From: Gammaproteobacteria bacterium
GTDB lineage: Bacteria > Pseudomonadota > Gammaproteobacteria > DSM-16500
DNA: 48,216 nt
Direction: 5' to 3'
Assembly: GCA_013286495.1 (NCBI GenBank)
Contig: JABDFQ010000012.1
Span: 1-48,216, forward strand
Below are positions 35,650-43,944 of the stretch, piece by piece (positions within the stretch are counted from its first letter, which is position 1; each line of letters opens with the position of its first letter). The notes below the pieces were generated by a model. It was not told where the DNA came from. It saw nothing but the letters and a program-made list of their open reading frames with translations, and made no database searches. A program made the translations under genes and the position numbers.

Positions 35650-36594
35650 ATGCAGTATCATGACCATATTACAGAAGTTTATAAAAGAATCGCACCTTAT
35701 ATTAAAAAAACCCCGATTTTGAATTCGTCGTATTTTAGCCATAAAACTGGGAGCAACTTATTTTTTAAATGCGAAAATATTCAATATACAAATGCATTCA
35801 AGGTGCGTGGATCATTTAACAAAATTACAAATATGCCCGATAAAAACAAGATTATTATTACTGCTTCTGCCGGAAATCATGGATTAGCAGTATCCTTCGC
35901 AGCAAAAAAATTTGGCATGAAAGCGATTGTTGTTGTACCTGAATTTGTACCACAATTTCGTATCAATATGATACGAGAGTTGGGAGCAGAAGTAATTGTG
36001 CACGGCATAACAATGGATGAGCTAAACGCTAAAGTTGCTGAATATACTAAAGACCCTAACTATATCTATGTTCATGGATTTGATGATGATGACATTATCG
36101 CAGGACAAGCAACCATAGCTTATGAGTTATTACAGGAAATTCCTGATATAGATGTTATTGTCGTTCCGGTTGGTGGTGGTGGACTCATTTCCGGTATCGC
36201 TCAGTATGCAAAATCTTTTAATCCTAACATCATTGTCTATGGAACCGAAACAATAGGCGCAGATGCTATGTCTAAAAGTCTGGAAGCTGGGAGAATTGTC
36301 GCACTTCCAAAAATTACCTCTATTGCGATTAGCTTAGGTGCCTCCAAAGTAGCAGAAAGAACGTTTGAAATTGTTAAAAATAATGTTAGCAAGGTAGTAA
36401 CTGTCACAGATGAAGAAGCAATCCGTGAGTTAAAAGACATTTTAGAAAAGGACAAAATATATGTAGAGCCAGCTTCTTCGTGCGCTCTATCTGCTGTTAT
36501 TTCTGGGAAAATTCCTCATATACAGGATAAAAAAGTTGCGGTTATTTTAAGTGGCGGTAATTTTTCTCTTGAACAACTCAAGGCATTTTTATAG
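35650..36594 (+). CDS. Threonine/serine dehydratase-like PLP enzyme
   Basis: A fold-type II PLP enzyme of 314 residues. The PLP lysine is Lys51 in NAFKVRGSFNK, the substrate loop is ITASAGNHGLAVSFAA, the phosphate-binding glycine loop is VPVGGGGLISGIA, and the C-terminus has ILSGGNFSLEQL. It lacks the C-terminal ACT domain of biosynthetic threonine deaminase, so it is of the catabolic/EutB type. GCGGA lies upstream of the ATG, within the previous gene. Its partner, an ornithine-cyclodeaminase-family enzyme, probably acts on the imine/keto product or supplies a substrate. A paralogue lies at 45560-46513. Confidence 0.88.
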   Translation: MQYHDHITEVYKRIAPYIKKTPILNSSYFSHKTGSNLFFKCENIQYTNAFKVRGSFNKITNMPDKNKIIITASAGNHGLAVSFAAKKFGMKAIVVVPEFVPQFRINMIRELGAEVIVHGITMDELNAKVAEYTKDPNYIYVHGFDDDDIIAGQATIAYELLQEIPDIDVIVVPVGGGGLISGIAQYAKSFNPNIIVYGTETIGADAMSKSLEAGRIVALPKITSIAISLGASKVAERTFEIVKNNVSKVVTVTDEEAIRELKDILEKDKIYVEPASSCALSAVISGKIPHIQDKKVAVILSGGNFSLEQLKAFL

Positions 36595-36602
36595 GCATTT
36601 AT

Positions 36603-36720
36603 TCCCAACCCATTTGTCGCAATTGGGATTTGAATGTGCGCGTCAATATTTACATACCGGTAATGTGAATTACCGGTCTAAATCCACGGCGGGCGCGATC
36701 CAGCTCAAAATGCGACAAAC
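36603..36720. repeat. Nested inverted-repeat element (possible structured RNA or palindromic repeat)
   Basis: Three nested complementary pairs share one axis. TTTGTCGCA at 36613-36621 pairs with TGCGACAAA at 36711-36719. GGATTT at 36626-36631 pairs with AAATCC at 36680-36685. ACCGGTAAT at 36656-36664 pairs with ATTACCGGT at 36669-36677 around a GTGA loop, which as RNA is a GNRA tetraloop. TCCCAA/TTGGGA (36603-36628) offers an alternative pairing. It is more GC-rich than its flanks. The remainder of the gap to 36984 is AT-rich and shows nothing I can name. Confidence 0.6.
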
Positions 36721-36984
36721 AATTTAAACAAATTTAAATTCAATAACCTGCTGTGATTTGACATGAGATTTAAATTTCTATCTAGCTTAAAACGTCGGTC
36801 ATGATAGCGGATGTTATAAAACATTTCAAAGTAAAATGAACTGTTTCAGCCTGGCATCACGATTTAATTTAAAAGCTCTCTTGCGTCTCCTTTTCTTAAA
36901 TTAATCGCATATGTTCAGAGCTCGTCTTGGAAGATTACAAAAACAAAGTCTCGTGAATTTCTCAATGTATTTAATCTCAAAAAA

Positions 36985-37227
36985 TTAAATTTGAGGGTCG
37001 ATTTGATCCCATTCTTCATCTAACCAGTGAATATTACCCTTAGCTTCACGAATTGCCGTATCAATAGAGTCGCAAATAGATAATTGTCGAGTGATTGGTA
37101 GCCAGCACATCTCCAAAGGTTCGTCACTAAAATGCTCTTCCTCAAAATAGAAATGACCATTTTTATTTTGAATAAAGTTAACTCTTTTTCTGTTGTCTAA
37201 GCTAAAAATTGTTTTTAAAAATTTCAT
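36985..37227 (-). CDS. Small hypothetical protein, 80 residues
   Basis: Unrecognised, acidic and soluble. The N-terminus is basic (MKFLKTIFSLDNRKRVNFIQ) and the C-terminus acidic and Trp-rich (GNIHWLDEEWDQIDPQI). The ATG at 37227 has GGAAA six bases upstream and is preferred to the one four codons earlier. It lies about 30 bases after the membrane-protein gene on the same strand, so the two are probably one unit. Confidence 0.55.
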   Translation of the reverse strand: MKFLKTIFSLDNRKRVNFIQNKNGHFYFEEEHFSDEPLEMCWLPITRQLSICDSIDTAIREAKGNIHWLDEEWDQIDPQI

Positions 37228-37256
37228 ATAAATTTCCAATATCTTTAATTCTTGTC

Positions 37257-37736
37257 CTAACTTTTCTTTCTAAAAAGAACAATTATTAATACCAATAAAA
37301 CCAAAGCGACGATATTAATGCCAATAAATGTTGTTGTGACTGGTTGAGGATTAAAAGATATCCGGTAGCCGAATCCGAAAGCGTATAGTGATTTTACTCC
37401 AGTGATACTGAAAGCATAAATACATCCAAAAAGGGAATAACAATAAGCATAGAAATTTGGGGTCTGTATACTAACCAGTTGGATCAATTGTGTGATTATT
37501 GAAAGCTTATAACCTACTTTTTTATTTTTCCAAAGGGTTATACCAGCAATAATATTGATGAGCCCAAATATTAAGGGGATTGATGCTTGCAAAATAAAGC
37601 TCAATGACCATGGCGTAAATGTAATGGTAGAACCATGAGAACTTTCTAAACCAAGCATCATGCCAATTTGAAGAATAAACATAATGAGGACTAATATCCC
37701 ACCTACTATCTCTATTCCAGCTATAATTTTTCGCAT
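37257..37736 (-). CDS. Small four-helix membrane protein, unknown
   Basis: A 159-residue integral membrane protein with four hydrophobic helices (IIAGIEIVGGILVLIMFILQ; FILQASIPLIFGLINIIAGI; a central amphipathic helix and YCYSLFGCIYAFSI; GINIVALVLLVLIIVLF), ending in FRKKS. AAGAGA precedes the ATG at 37736, which I prefer to 37757. Family and function are unknown. It is followed at 30 bases by the 80-residue gene. Confidence 0.65.
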   Translation of the reverse strand: MRKIIAGIEIVGGILVLIMFILQIGMMLGLESSHGSTITFTPWSLSFILQASIPLIFGLINIIAGITLWKNKKVGYKLSIITQLIQLVSIQTPNFYAYCYSLFGCIYAFSITGVKSLYAFGFGYRISFNPQPVTTTFIGINIVALVLLVLIIVLFRKKS

Positions 37737-37832
37737 TTTGCATCTCTTAATTAACATTTATACTAATAAATTTGATTTCATCGTTCATTTATATCAATTT
37801 TAAGTAGCCTCAACTCCTGCTTTAACATTTTC

Positions 37833-38693
37833 TTACACTGCCCGAGGTTGTTCTTGTTGTGCGCGTTCTGCAACTTCAGCTTGCGCTTTCACTGCTGCTT
37901 CAACAGCGCGTCGTTGTTCCTCTTCACGAGCTTGTGCTTCTCGTTGCGCGCGTTCTGCTGCTTCAGCCTGAGCTCTTGCTGCTGCTTCAACAGCACGTCG
38001 TTGTTCCTCTTCACGAGCTTGTGCTTCTCGTTGCGCACGTTCTGCAGCTTCAGCCTGAGCTCTTGCTGCTGCTTCAACAGCGCGTCGTTGTTCTGCTTGA
38101 CGAGCTTCTGCTTCTCGCTGTGCACGTTCTGCAACTTCGGCCTGAGCTCTTGCTGCTGCCTGAACTTGAGCGCGTCGCTGTTCTTCCGCGCGTGCCTGTG
38201 CTTCTCGTTGTGCACGTTCTGCACGAGCTTGCGCTTCTCGCTGAGCCTGTCGCGCGCTTTCTATTGCTCTTGCATGTGCTTCGGCTCTGGCACGTGCTTC
38301 TGCCTGGGCTCGAGCTTCCTTCTGCGCACGTTTTGCATATTTTTCTGCCTGGAGTCTCGCCTCATACGCGCGTCTGGCTTTTTCAGCTCTCATTTGGTCA
38401 CGAATTTCCGCATCCATTCTTGCCTGATCCATTGAGCCATTGTTGTAACCTTCTTCATATGAATAGTCTGCAGGATACTCATTACTAATAATTACAGGCT
38501 TGGGATTTTTTGGTTTAACTTGTTTATGCACATCAATTTTTTTGTAATTATTTACGATGGTTTTGGATTCAACAGCAACAGGTAAATTAGCGTTTTCTTT
38601 ACTCTCAGGATGAGTGCTGGTGGAATTATCACCTACACAAGCTGTTAATAAAATTGCACTTGAGCATAGTAAAATTTTTGAATAATTTCTCAT
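37833..38693 (-). CDS. Lipoprotein with Ala/Gln/Glu/Arg coiled-coil repeats
   Basis: A 286-residue precursor with a lipobox (SSAILLTAC). A short Ser/Thr/Asn-rich linker, a Lys/Pro segment and the motif EYPADYSYEEGYNNGSMDQ follow. From about residue 95 to the end the protein is an uninterrupted charged alpha-helix composed of AEAAERAQREAQAR-type heptads. The last part is a tandem repeat of 29 residues (87 bases). The architecture resembles TolA-like or stalk-like periplasmic spacers. The ribosome-binding site is ACGAGGG. Long open frames on the opposite strand here are composition artefacts. Confidence 0.82.
   Translation of the reverse strand: MRNYSKILLCSSAILLTACVGDNSTSTHPESKENANLPVAVESKTIVNNYKKIDVHKQVKPKNPKPVIISNEYPADYSYEEGYNNGSMDQARMDAEIRDQMRAEKARRAYEARLQAEKYAKRAQKEARAQAEARARAEAHARAIESARQAQREAQARAERAQREAQARAEEQRRAQVQAAARAQAEVAERAQREAEARQAEQRRAVEAAARAQAEAAERAQREAQAREEEQRRAVEAAARAQAEAAERAQREAQAREEEQRRAVEAAVKAQAEVAERAQQEQPRAV
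37864..38220 (-). repeat. 87-base tandem repeats coding for coiled coil
   Basis: Units begin at 37864, 37951, 38038 and 38125, exactly 87 bases apart, with a diverged 90-base step to 38215. Each encodes 29 residues of the lipoprotein's helix. The two lowest-coordinate full units are nearly identical, suggesting recent duplication. Being a multiple of three, copy changes would keep the frame. Confidence 0.9.
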
Positions 38694-38708
38694 GAAAACC
38701 CTCGTTGT

Positions 38709-38737
38709 ATTATAGAAATTCAGTGCCGGTATGATAA
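38709..38737 (-). promoter_or_regulatory. Promoter of the repeat lipoprotein
   Basis: Reading leftward, TTATCA (38732-38737) and a perfect TATAAT (38709-38714) are 17 bases apart and about 16-45 bases upstream of the lipoprotein ATG. Confidence 0.6.
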
Positions 38738-38758
38738 ACAGCTATTATTAAGATAATC

Positions 38759-40372
38759 TTAGATTGACTGCCTCTGCCCATGATCCGGTTTCCTGTCAAT
38801 CTGCGCAAATCCCATCATTAATTTCTGCGCTTCCTGAGGGTTAATCGCTTTATCTGAATTAGCGTAAACATATTTCTGCAAGGTCGCTCCAGTTTCACTG
38901 GCAAGCAGACTATATATTACAGATAATTTTGTTAATGGTGTCGGGCATTCGTTTTCCAGCAAATGTAAATAAACATTCGCCCTATTATCACCTCTTGTGT
39001 AATCAAACATTCTTGAAGTTTTGCCAAGGTAATTACCTCGCTCCATTTTATAGCCATCAATCGTGTCACCGATTTCACTGCAGATGGTTTCCAGTGATAT
39101 GCGCTCATTGTTTTTGATAATGTTGCTATTTGCATTTGCGTTAAATGGTGCAAACATCTCGCGCAATTGCATGAATTTATTAAAGCCTGCATTGAGATGA
39201 TCGAGAAATGAATTTGATGCTAGTGTCGAATCAACGCTTTCATATCCGCCTTCATTACCAATCATTGCATGAGGATCACCACAATTATTACAGGCATTGA
39301 TATAACCAGCGTTAGGTTTAAATGCATCGCGTTTTTCTGCATCACCCCAACCATCATTTCCCAGCAACTTTAGCGTGAGCGCTCTGATTCTATTGAGATT
39401 GTGCGCAACGCGTTGACCATTTACAACTACATTATCACTGTAGGGTAATTCCAGACGTTTAACTTTTCCTAGTCTTGTAGATTGTTCTTCCTTTGAAAGT
39501 TCCTGAATATTTTGCAAAGCAAGCGCGATACCATCAAGTCTTGCTTTTTCGAATTGTTGCAGCGCTTCATTTTTTAATCCTAATCCAGCTGCAAAAAATC
39601 CCATGCCTGCTTTTAAAAATTTAAAATTGATTATCTCATTGTCTGCAAGATAATTTCCTTGTGAAACGATTGCATCAAGTGACTCAATGAATTCCCTGCA
39701 GATTGCAAATGAGACACCATCAAGATCCAGTTTACCTTTCACTCCTTTCCATTTGACATCGATAATATTCTCTGGATTTGCGGGTCTTTGTATTCCATAC
39801 ATCGCGGTATAAATTTGATTTTGCCAATCAAGATAATTTTCAGGTAGTGAAGAATGATCATATTGTTCCGGATAAAAAAACATACCACCTGTGTTACGAA
39901 AATCACCTTGCCATTGTAAGCCTGCTTGATCAACTACAATTACTTTTTGTGCTGGAGTGATTGCATTTTTTTGGCTTTTAAAACCACCGGTATGATGAGC
40001 ATACGTTATTCCAGCAACATTTGTTGCCTTTACCAGACATCTGAGTTGTGCAATTTGATCAGCTGTTAATGTTTTATTATATAAGGCAGTATTCATTGTG
40101 CCATTGGTATTATAGTTTTCATTACGGGCTAGAATCTGCAAATGCCTCGCAGTCAATAAACGGGGATCACTCGGAATAACTTCAGTTCTTCTGGTGTATG
40201 GATTTTTAAATGACGCACCTAATATGTCGGTATCGGTGAGTAATTTCTGAAATGATTCCAATATGTTTGGTGGACAATTAAGTTGAACATTTCTTGAATT
40301 AATATTTTTAGGGAATGATTGATTACCGAATGCTGCAACTTTTTCAACAATAATTGATTTGCTGCTATTCAT
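38759..40372 (-). CDS. Protein of unknown function, 537 residues, candidate effector
   Basis: I do not recognise this protein. It has no signal peptide, membrane span or repeat. Distinct segments are HLQILARNENYNTNGTMNTA, AGITYAHHTGGFKS, GGMFFYPEQYDHSSLPENY, and a Cys/His-containing stretch ACNNCGDPHAMIGNEGGYES. The last third has helical elements (LDHLNAGFNKFMQLREMF). The conserved-looking CNNCGDPH could bind metal. The ribosome-binding site is AACGAGGA, as in the F-box gene. It is divergent from the triplicated-module protein across a 194-base region with PmrA-like half-sites. A secreted-effector role is inferred only from context. Confidence 0.72.
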   Translation of the reverse strand: MNSSKSIIVEKVAAFGNQSFPKNINSRNVQLNCPPNILESFQKLLTDTDILGASFKNPYTRRTEVIPSDPRLLTARHLQILARNENYNTNGTMNTALYNKTLTADQIAQLRCLVKATNVAGITYAHHTGGFKSQKNAITPAQKVIVVDQAGLQWQGDFRNTGGMFFYPEQYDHSSLPENYLDWQNQIYTAMYGIQRPANPENIIDVKWKGVKGKLDLDGVSFAICREFIESLDAIVSQGNYLADNEIINFKFLKAGMGFFAAGLGLKNEALQQFEKARLDGIALALQNIQELSKEEQSTRLGKVKRLELPYSDNVVVNGQRVAHNLNRIRALTLKLLGNDGWGDAEKRDAFKPNAGYINACNNCGDPHAMIGNEGGYESVDSTLASNSFLDHLNAGFNKFMQLREMFAPFNANANSNIIKNNERISLETICSEIGDTIDGYKMERGNYLGKTSRMFDYTRGDNRANVYLHLLENECPTPLTKLSVIYSLLASETGATLQKYVYANSDKAINPQEAQKLMMGFAQIDRKPDHGQRQSI

Positions 40373-40434
40373 ATTTTCCTCGTTAATGCCTACATTTTGA
40401 GCAAAAAGGTAATCTGGTTATTTAAGTAAGTGAG

Positions 40435-40464
40435 CATATCAATTGAATATTAAGGATATCTTAG
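40435..40464. promoter_or_regulatory. PmrA-box-like tandem repeats in a divergent promoter region
   Basis: Reading leftward, CTTAATATT (40446-40454) is a perfect copy of the Legionella PmrA half-site as I recall it, and after two bases a partial second half (ATTGATATG, 40435-40443) follows. Reading rightward, ATTAA and CTTAG occur 11 bases apart (40449-40464), the Coxiella/Legionella spacing. TAATTA-type -10 elements lie downstream on both sides. By-eye match only. Confidence 0.4.
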
Positions 40465-40566
40465 GTTCAATCCCTGATAATTATGTATTGTAAATTTGTC
40501 CTGTCTTCAATATATTTTCAAACTACATTCCACGTTCTAATGAATAAACAAACGAGGTTAAGCCTA

Positions 40567-43500
40567 ATGTTTTCACACACTCCAGTAAGAAAAATTAAAA
40601 ATCTTGATACTCACCAGCAAAAACAACTGGATGATCAATTAAAAAAATTCCTGCAGCTAAAACAGCCCACGAAAAAGGATGTCATGTTCGCGATGGATCT
40701 GGTTGAGAAAGGCGCTGATTTGAGTATGGATAAAGATGCCTTGCTGGAAAAATTGATGAAACTGGCTGATGCTGAATATCAGCGAGATGAAATATGTGGA
40801 AGTAATGGTTTTAAATATTATCCAGATAATATTCAGCGTTACCACGATACCTGCAAACAGGATCCTGCACATTCATTTATCATTAACAGTATTATCAATC
40901 TCGTGCAGTCAGGTGCAGATCCAGACAAAACGATAGACATAAGAAATGTAAATGGCAAATTTTATTCTTTGTCACCACTTGTACTCGTGCTCGATTACAA
41001 ACCTGAAGCGACTGAAATTTTACTGAAAGCTAATGCCAAACCCTATATTGCTCCTACGATACATCAGTTTTCCTATCAAGCTTTACTTTCCAGAGCGCTT
41101 ACTGCCTGGCTTTTCAATCTTGAAACCATATCTTCTGAATTAGTTGATATACTCAAATATTATAAAAAATATATCAATTTCACTTCACTCACTACTGTGG
41201 AAAATTTTGTTTATGTTCTCAATCCAGCGACTCCTGTTGGTCAGATTGTTTGGGCGCGTACAGGAGCTGAAGAATGTTCGTTAAGTGCGGGAACGTGTAA
41301 ATCTCTCGTAAAACATCTGGGAGAGTTGAATATATCAAAACCAATAATCGTCGCTCAACTTGCAAAAGCAGGAATTATTCTAGACTCCCGGGGATATTTG
41401 AAGAATAAGCCAATCTTAAAGAATGCGAAAATGGAAAATCCTCTGCCACTGAATGGAAATAAACATCTGGATGATGAGCTTGAATTCATCATCATAAAAG
41501 ATGAACCTGAAATCAAAGACCTGGTGCACGCGATGCAGCTAGTGAAACAAGGTGCAAATTCACGCATGAAAGAGGAAAAATTATTATTGAAATTCCTCGC
41601 TGCAGCACACAGGCAATATAAGCGTAATGATATATATTCAGACTCAAAAAATGATTTAGCTTTATATGAAAAAAATATTGAGATGTATAAAATTGAATGC
41701 CGAAAAAATCCAGAACATTCATTCATTATTGATAGCATTATCAAGCTCATTGAGTTAGGCAGCAATCCGAATCAAAAAGCTTATGTGTTAAATGGAAACA
41801 CACTTCAACAACATTGCATCACATCGCTTGGTTTAATTCTTGATTACAAGCCAGAAGCTGCGGCAAAGTTAATGCTTGCGGGCGCATCTCCAGGACAACT
41901 TCTGGATAAAAACACCAGTTTTATCGATATCATTGGTAATTATCCGTCGCATCCATTCATTAATTATTCACTGACCAAATGGCTTTTTAACGTTAAATCC
42001 ATTACTTCAAAAATTGTGAACGTATTGAAAAATTATAAAAATCATCTGGATTTCGAATCATTTACGACCAAAGAAAACTTTTTAATGGTTCTCAATCCGC
42101 TGACACCAGTGGGCAAAGTTGTCTGGGCAAAGAGAGGCGAAAATGAATGTTCCTTGTTTGGTAAAACACGGTTGATGATTGTCGAACATCTGCAAAAACA
42201 ATATGGAATCTCGCGTACAACCATTATCGATCATCTTGAAAAATGCGGCATTATTATCGATAGAGTCACCGGTGTGTTCACTAAAATATTGGATGCGACT
42301 GGATATATTCATGATGCTGTCACGCAAGGCGATACAGAAATGCTAAGCATGTTGCTTGAACATGGAGCTATTCCTGACGAGAAAAGTATAAATAAAATAA
42401 ATAATTCGTTTAAGGCTCTAAGAGCGGGTGAGGTATTCCCGAAACTATCTGAATTGCCCAGTAAAATCAGGGAAGACATGTTTTTGAAACTGATTACCTA
42501 TGGTGCAGCGCCGTTTTATTACCCTTCTCACTTCAAAAATGATTCGATTAACCTTGTCATTGAACTTCAGCCGTATCTTAATCAAGCCCAGAAACTTTAT
42601 TCTCCACGCGATATGATTGAACTCACCAGGGCTTTATTGCAAGTTTATATCGATGATACTTCTCTCACAGCCAATCATAAACACATTCCTGAGGCAAAAA
42701 AATTCCTGGAACGTATTGAAAAGAGTAATTGCACATTTGAAGATATAAAAAAAGAAGCAAAAGAACTGACGAACAAATCGTCTATTCTCGATAAATCAAA
42801 AACACTGAAAGGAATTTTTAAGCTAATTGGCAAAAAGGAATTTGAATACTTTTTGCTGCCTATGATGAAAGCAAGCCCAAATAATAAAGAAACTAAAATA
42901 GAAACTAAAAAAGATACTTTTCAATTCTTCAATACTACGCCAGTACGCGCAATCAAGAACCTTGCACCACTTGAGCAGAAAAAACTGGATAAACAATTGA
43001 AAGCAGTGCTGGATATCGAACCTCCAAAGGAAATCGAAGATTTCAAGCGTGCGATGGAGTTGGCGAGACAGGGAGCGAATATCAGCATGGAAAGAAATCT
43101 TTTGTTAAATATTCTAGTGACGAAGGCTTTCTTCGAATATGATAAAAATAAATTAGAATCCTTTAGAGAATATAATGCGCATCTGAAAAATATTAAAGAT
43201 TATTTTGAAGAGTGTGAGAAAAATCCTGATCATTCATTCTATATTGATAGCATAGTTGAGCTGATCAACTTGGGTGCTGATCCAAATCGTAAATCACACT
43301 GGGTGAACGGGATAGTTAAAGAATATTGTGTTACACCACTTGGTTTAATTCTCGACTTCAAGCCTGAAGCTGCAGCAATGTTAATTGAAGCTGGCGCTCT
43401 TCCTTTCACAAGGCGTCGTGGAGTCAAGGGGATAGAAAATACTACTATCTATGATGTCATGAGGTTTTCAAATAATCTTGACCTACCCTATCATCCATTC

Positions 43501-43908
43501 ATTGAAATTGCTTTAGTTAAATGGTTGTTAACTGTAAAAAACATATCTCAGACAATTGTAGATGTGCTGAAAAATTATAGAGATGAATTAGATTTTATTT
43601 CATGTTTGACTCGTGAAAATTATTTGCATGTGTTAAACCCACTTACCTCAATAGGTAGAGTTTTATGGGCAGATAGAAGTGGGGAATGTACTTTTTTTAA
43701 TGGAAAGCGTGCAGATGTAATAAACTATCTCGATCACTATTTCAATATAAAATACGATACGATTATCAGTGAATTTGCGAAAATGGGCATCATGTTTGAG
43801 AAAAACACTGGAAAATGGCTGCAATATCAGCAATCAACAAATGGCTTGTTAGCGATGAAAGTAAACAAGCCAAATGAAACTATTGAAAGTTTTCGTAGTA
43901 GTTTATAA
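40567..43908 (+). CDS. Giant three-module protein with ankyrin-like segments, candidate effector
   Basis: A 1113-residue protein of unknown function made of three homologous modules of about 285 residues (about 2-280, 296-575 and 786-1085). Each module has FxxTPVRxIKNL (1 and 3), an A-M-x-L-x-x-x-G-A-x helix, NPxHSF-I-DSI-x-L-x-x-x-G-x-x-P-x, L-x-L-I-L-D-[YF]-KPEAA, and a distal block ending LNPxTPxGxVxWA followed by a helical FAKMGI-type segment. DSIIKLIELGSNPN and LGLILDYKPEAAAKLMLAGA look like ankyrin-related hairpins. About 210 residues between modules 2 and 3 hold another ankyrin-like unit (HDAVTQGDTEMLSMLLEHGA). The ATG at 40567 has GAGG nine bases upstream and is preferred to the one at 40483. 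No signal peptide. Confidence 0.82.
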   Translation: MFSHTPVRKIKNLDTHQQKQLDDQLKKFLQLKQPTKKDVMFAMDLVEKGADLSMDKDALLEKLMKLADAEYQRDEICGSNGFKYYPDNIQRYHDTCKQDPAHSFIINSIINLVQSGADPDKTIDIRNVNGKFYSLSPLVLVLDYKPEATEILLKANAKPYIAPTIHQFSYQALLSRALTAWLFNLETISSELVDILKYYKKYINFTSLTTVENFVYVLNPATPVGQIVWARTGAEECSLSAGTCKSLVKHLGELNISKPIIVAQLAKAGIILDSRGYLKNKPILKNAKMENPLPLNGNKHLDDELEFIIIKDEPEIKDLVHAMQLVKQGANSRMKEEKLLLKFLAAAHRQYKRNDIYSDSKNDLALYEKNIEMYKIECRKNPEHSFIIDSIIKLIELGSNPNQKAYVLNGNTLQQHCITSLGLILDYKPEAAAKLMLAGASPGQLLDKNTSFIDIIGNYPSHPFINYSLTKWLFNVKSITSKIVNVLKNYKNHLDFESFTTKENFLMVLNPLTPVGKVVWAKRGENECSLFGKTRLMIVEHLQKQYGISRTTIIDHLEKCGIIIDRVTGVFTKILDATGYIHDAVTQGDTEMLSMLLEHGAIPDEKSINKINNSFKALRAGEVFPKLSELPSKIREDMFLKLITYGAAPFYYPSHFKNDSINLVIELQPYLNQAQKLYSPRDMIELTRALLQVYIDDTSLTANHKHIPEAKKFLERIEKSNCTFEDIKKEAKELTNKSSILDKSKTLKGIFKLIGKKEFEYFLLPMMKASPNNKETKIETKKDTFQFFNTTPVRAIKNLAPLEQKKLDKQLKAVLDIEPPKEIEDFKRAMELARQGANISMERNLLLNILVTKAFFEYDKNKLESFREYNAHLKNIKDYFEECEKNPDHSFYIDSIVELINLGADPNRKSHWVNGIVKEYCVTPLGLILDFKPEAAAMLIEAGALPFTRRRGVKGIENTTIYDVMRFSNNLDLPYHPFIEIALVKWLLTVKNISQTIVDVLKNYRDELDFISCLTRENYLHVLNPLTSIGRVLWADRSGECTFFNGKRADVINYLDHYFNIKYDTIISEFAKMGIMFEKNTGKWLQYQQSTNGLLAMKVNKPNETIESFRSSL
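40570..43821 (+). repeat. Three diverged internal gene repeats of about 850 bases
   Basis: Module-coding segments are about 40570-41400, 41452-42290 and 42927-43821. They are similar at protein level but clearly diverged in DNA, so the duplications are old. Modules 1 and 2 are adjacent; module 3 is separated by about 630 bases of unique coding sequence. Confidence 0.8.
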
Positions 43909-43944
43909 GCATGGAGATAAACGGTACTCCGATAACTCAAATGC

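Noticed and set aside
36612-36726. Short frame through the nested repeat (HTGNVNYRSKSTAG...) as a transposase tail
   Set aside because: Too short, no start, and the palindromic structure explains the sequence better.
37848-38488. Two long plus-strand frames (Leu/Cys/Phe-rich) opposite the lipoprotein
   Set aside because: They are mirror images of the Ala/Gln/Glu/Arg repeat composition, lack starts with ribosome-binding sites and are very unlike real proteins.
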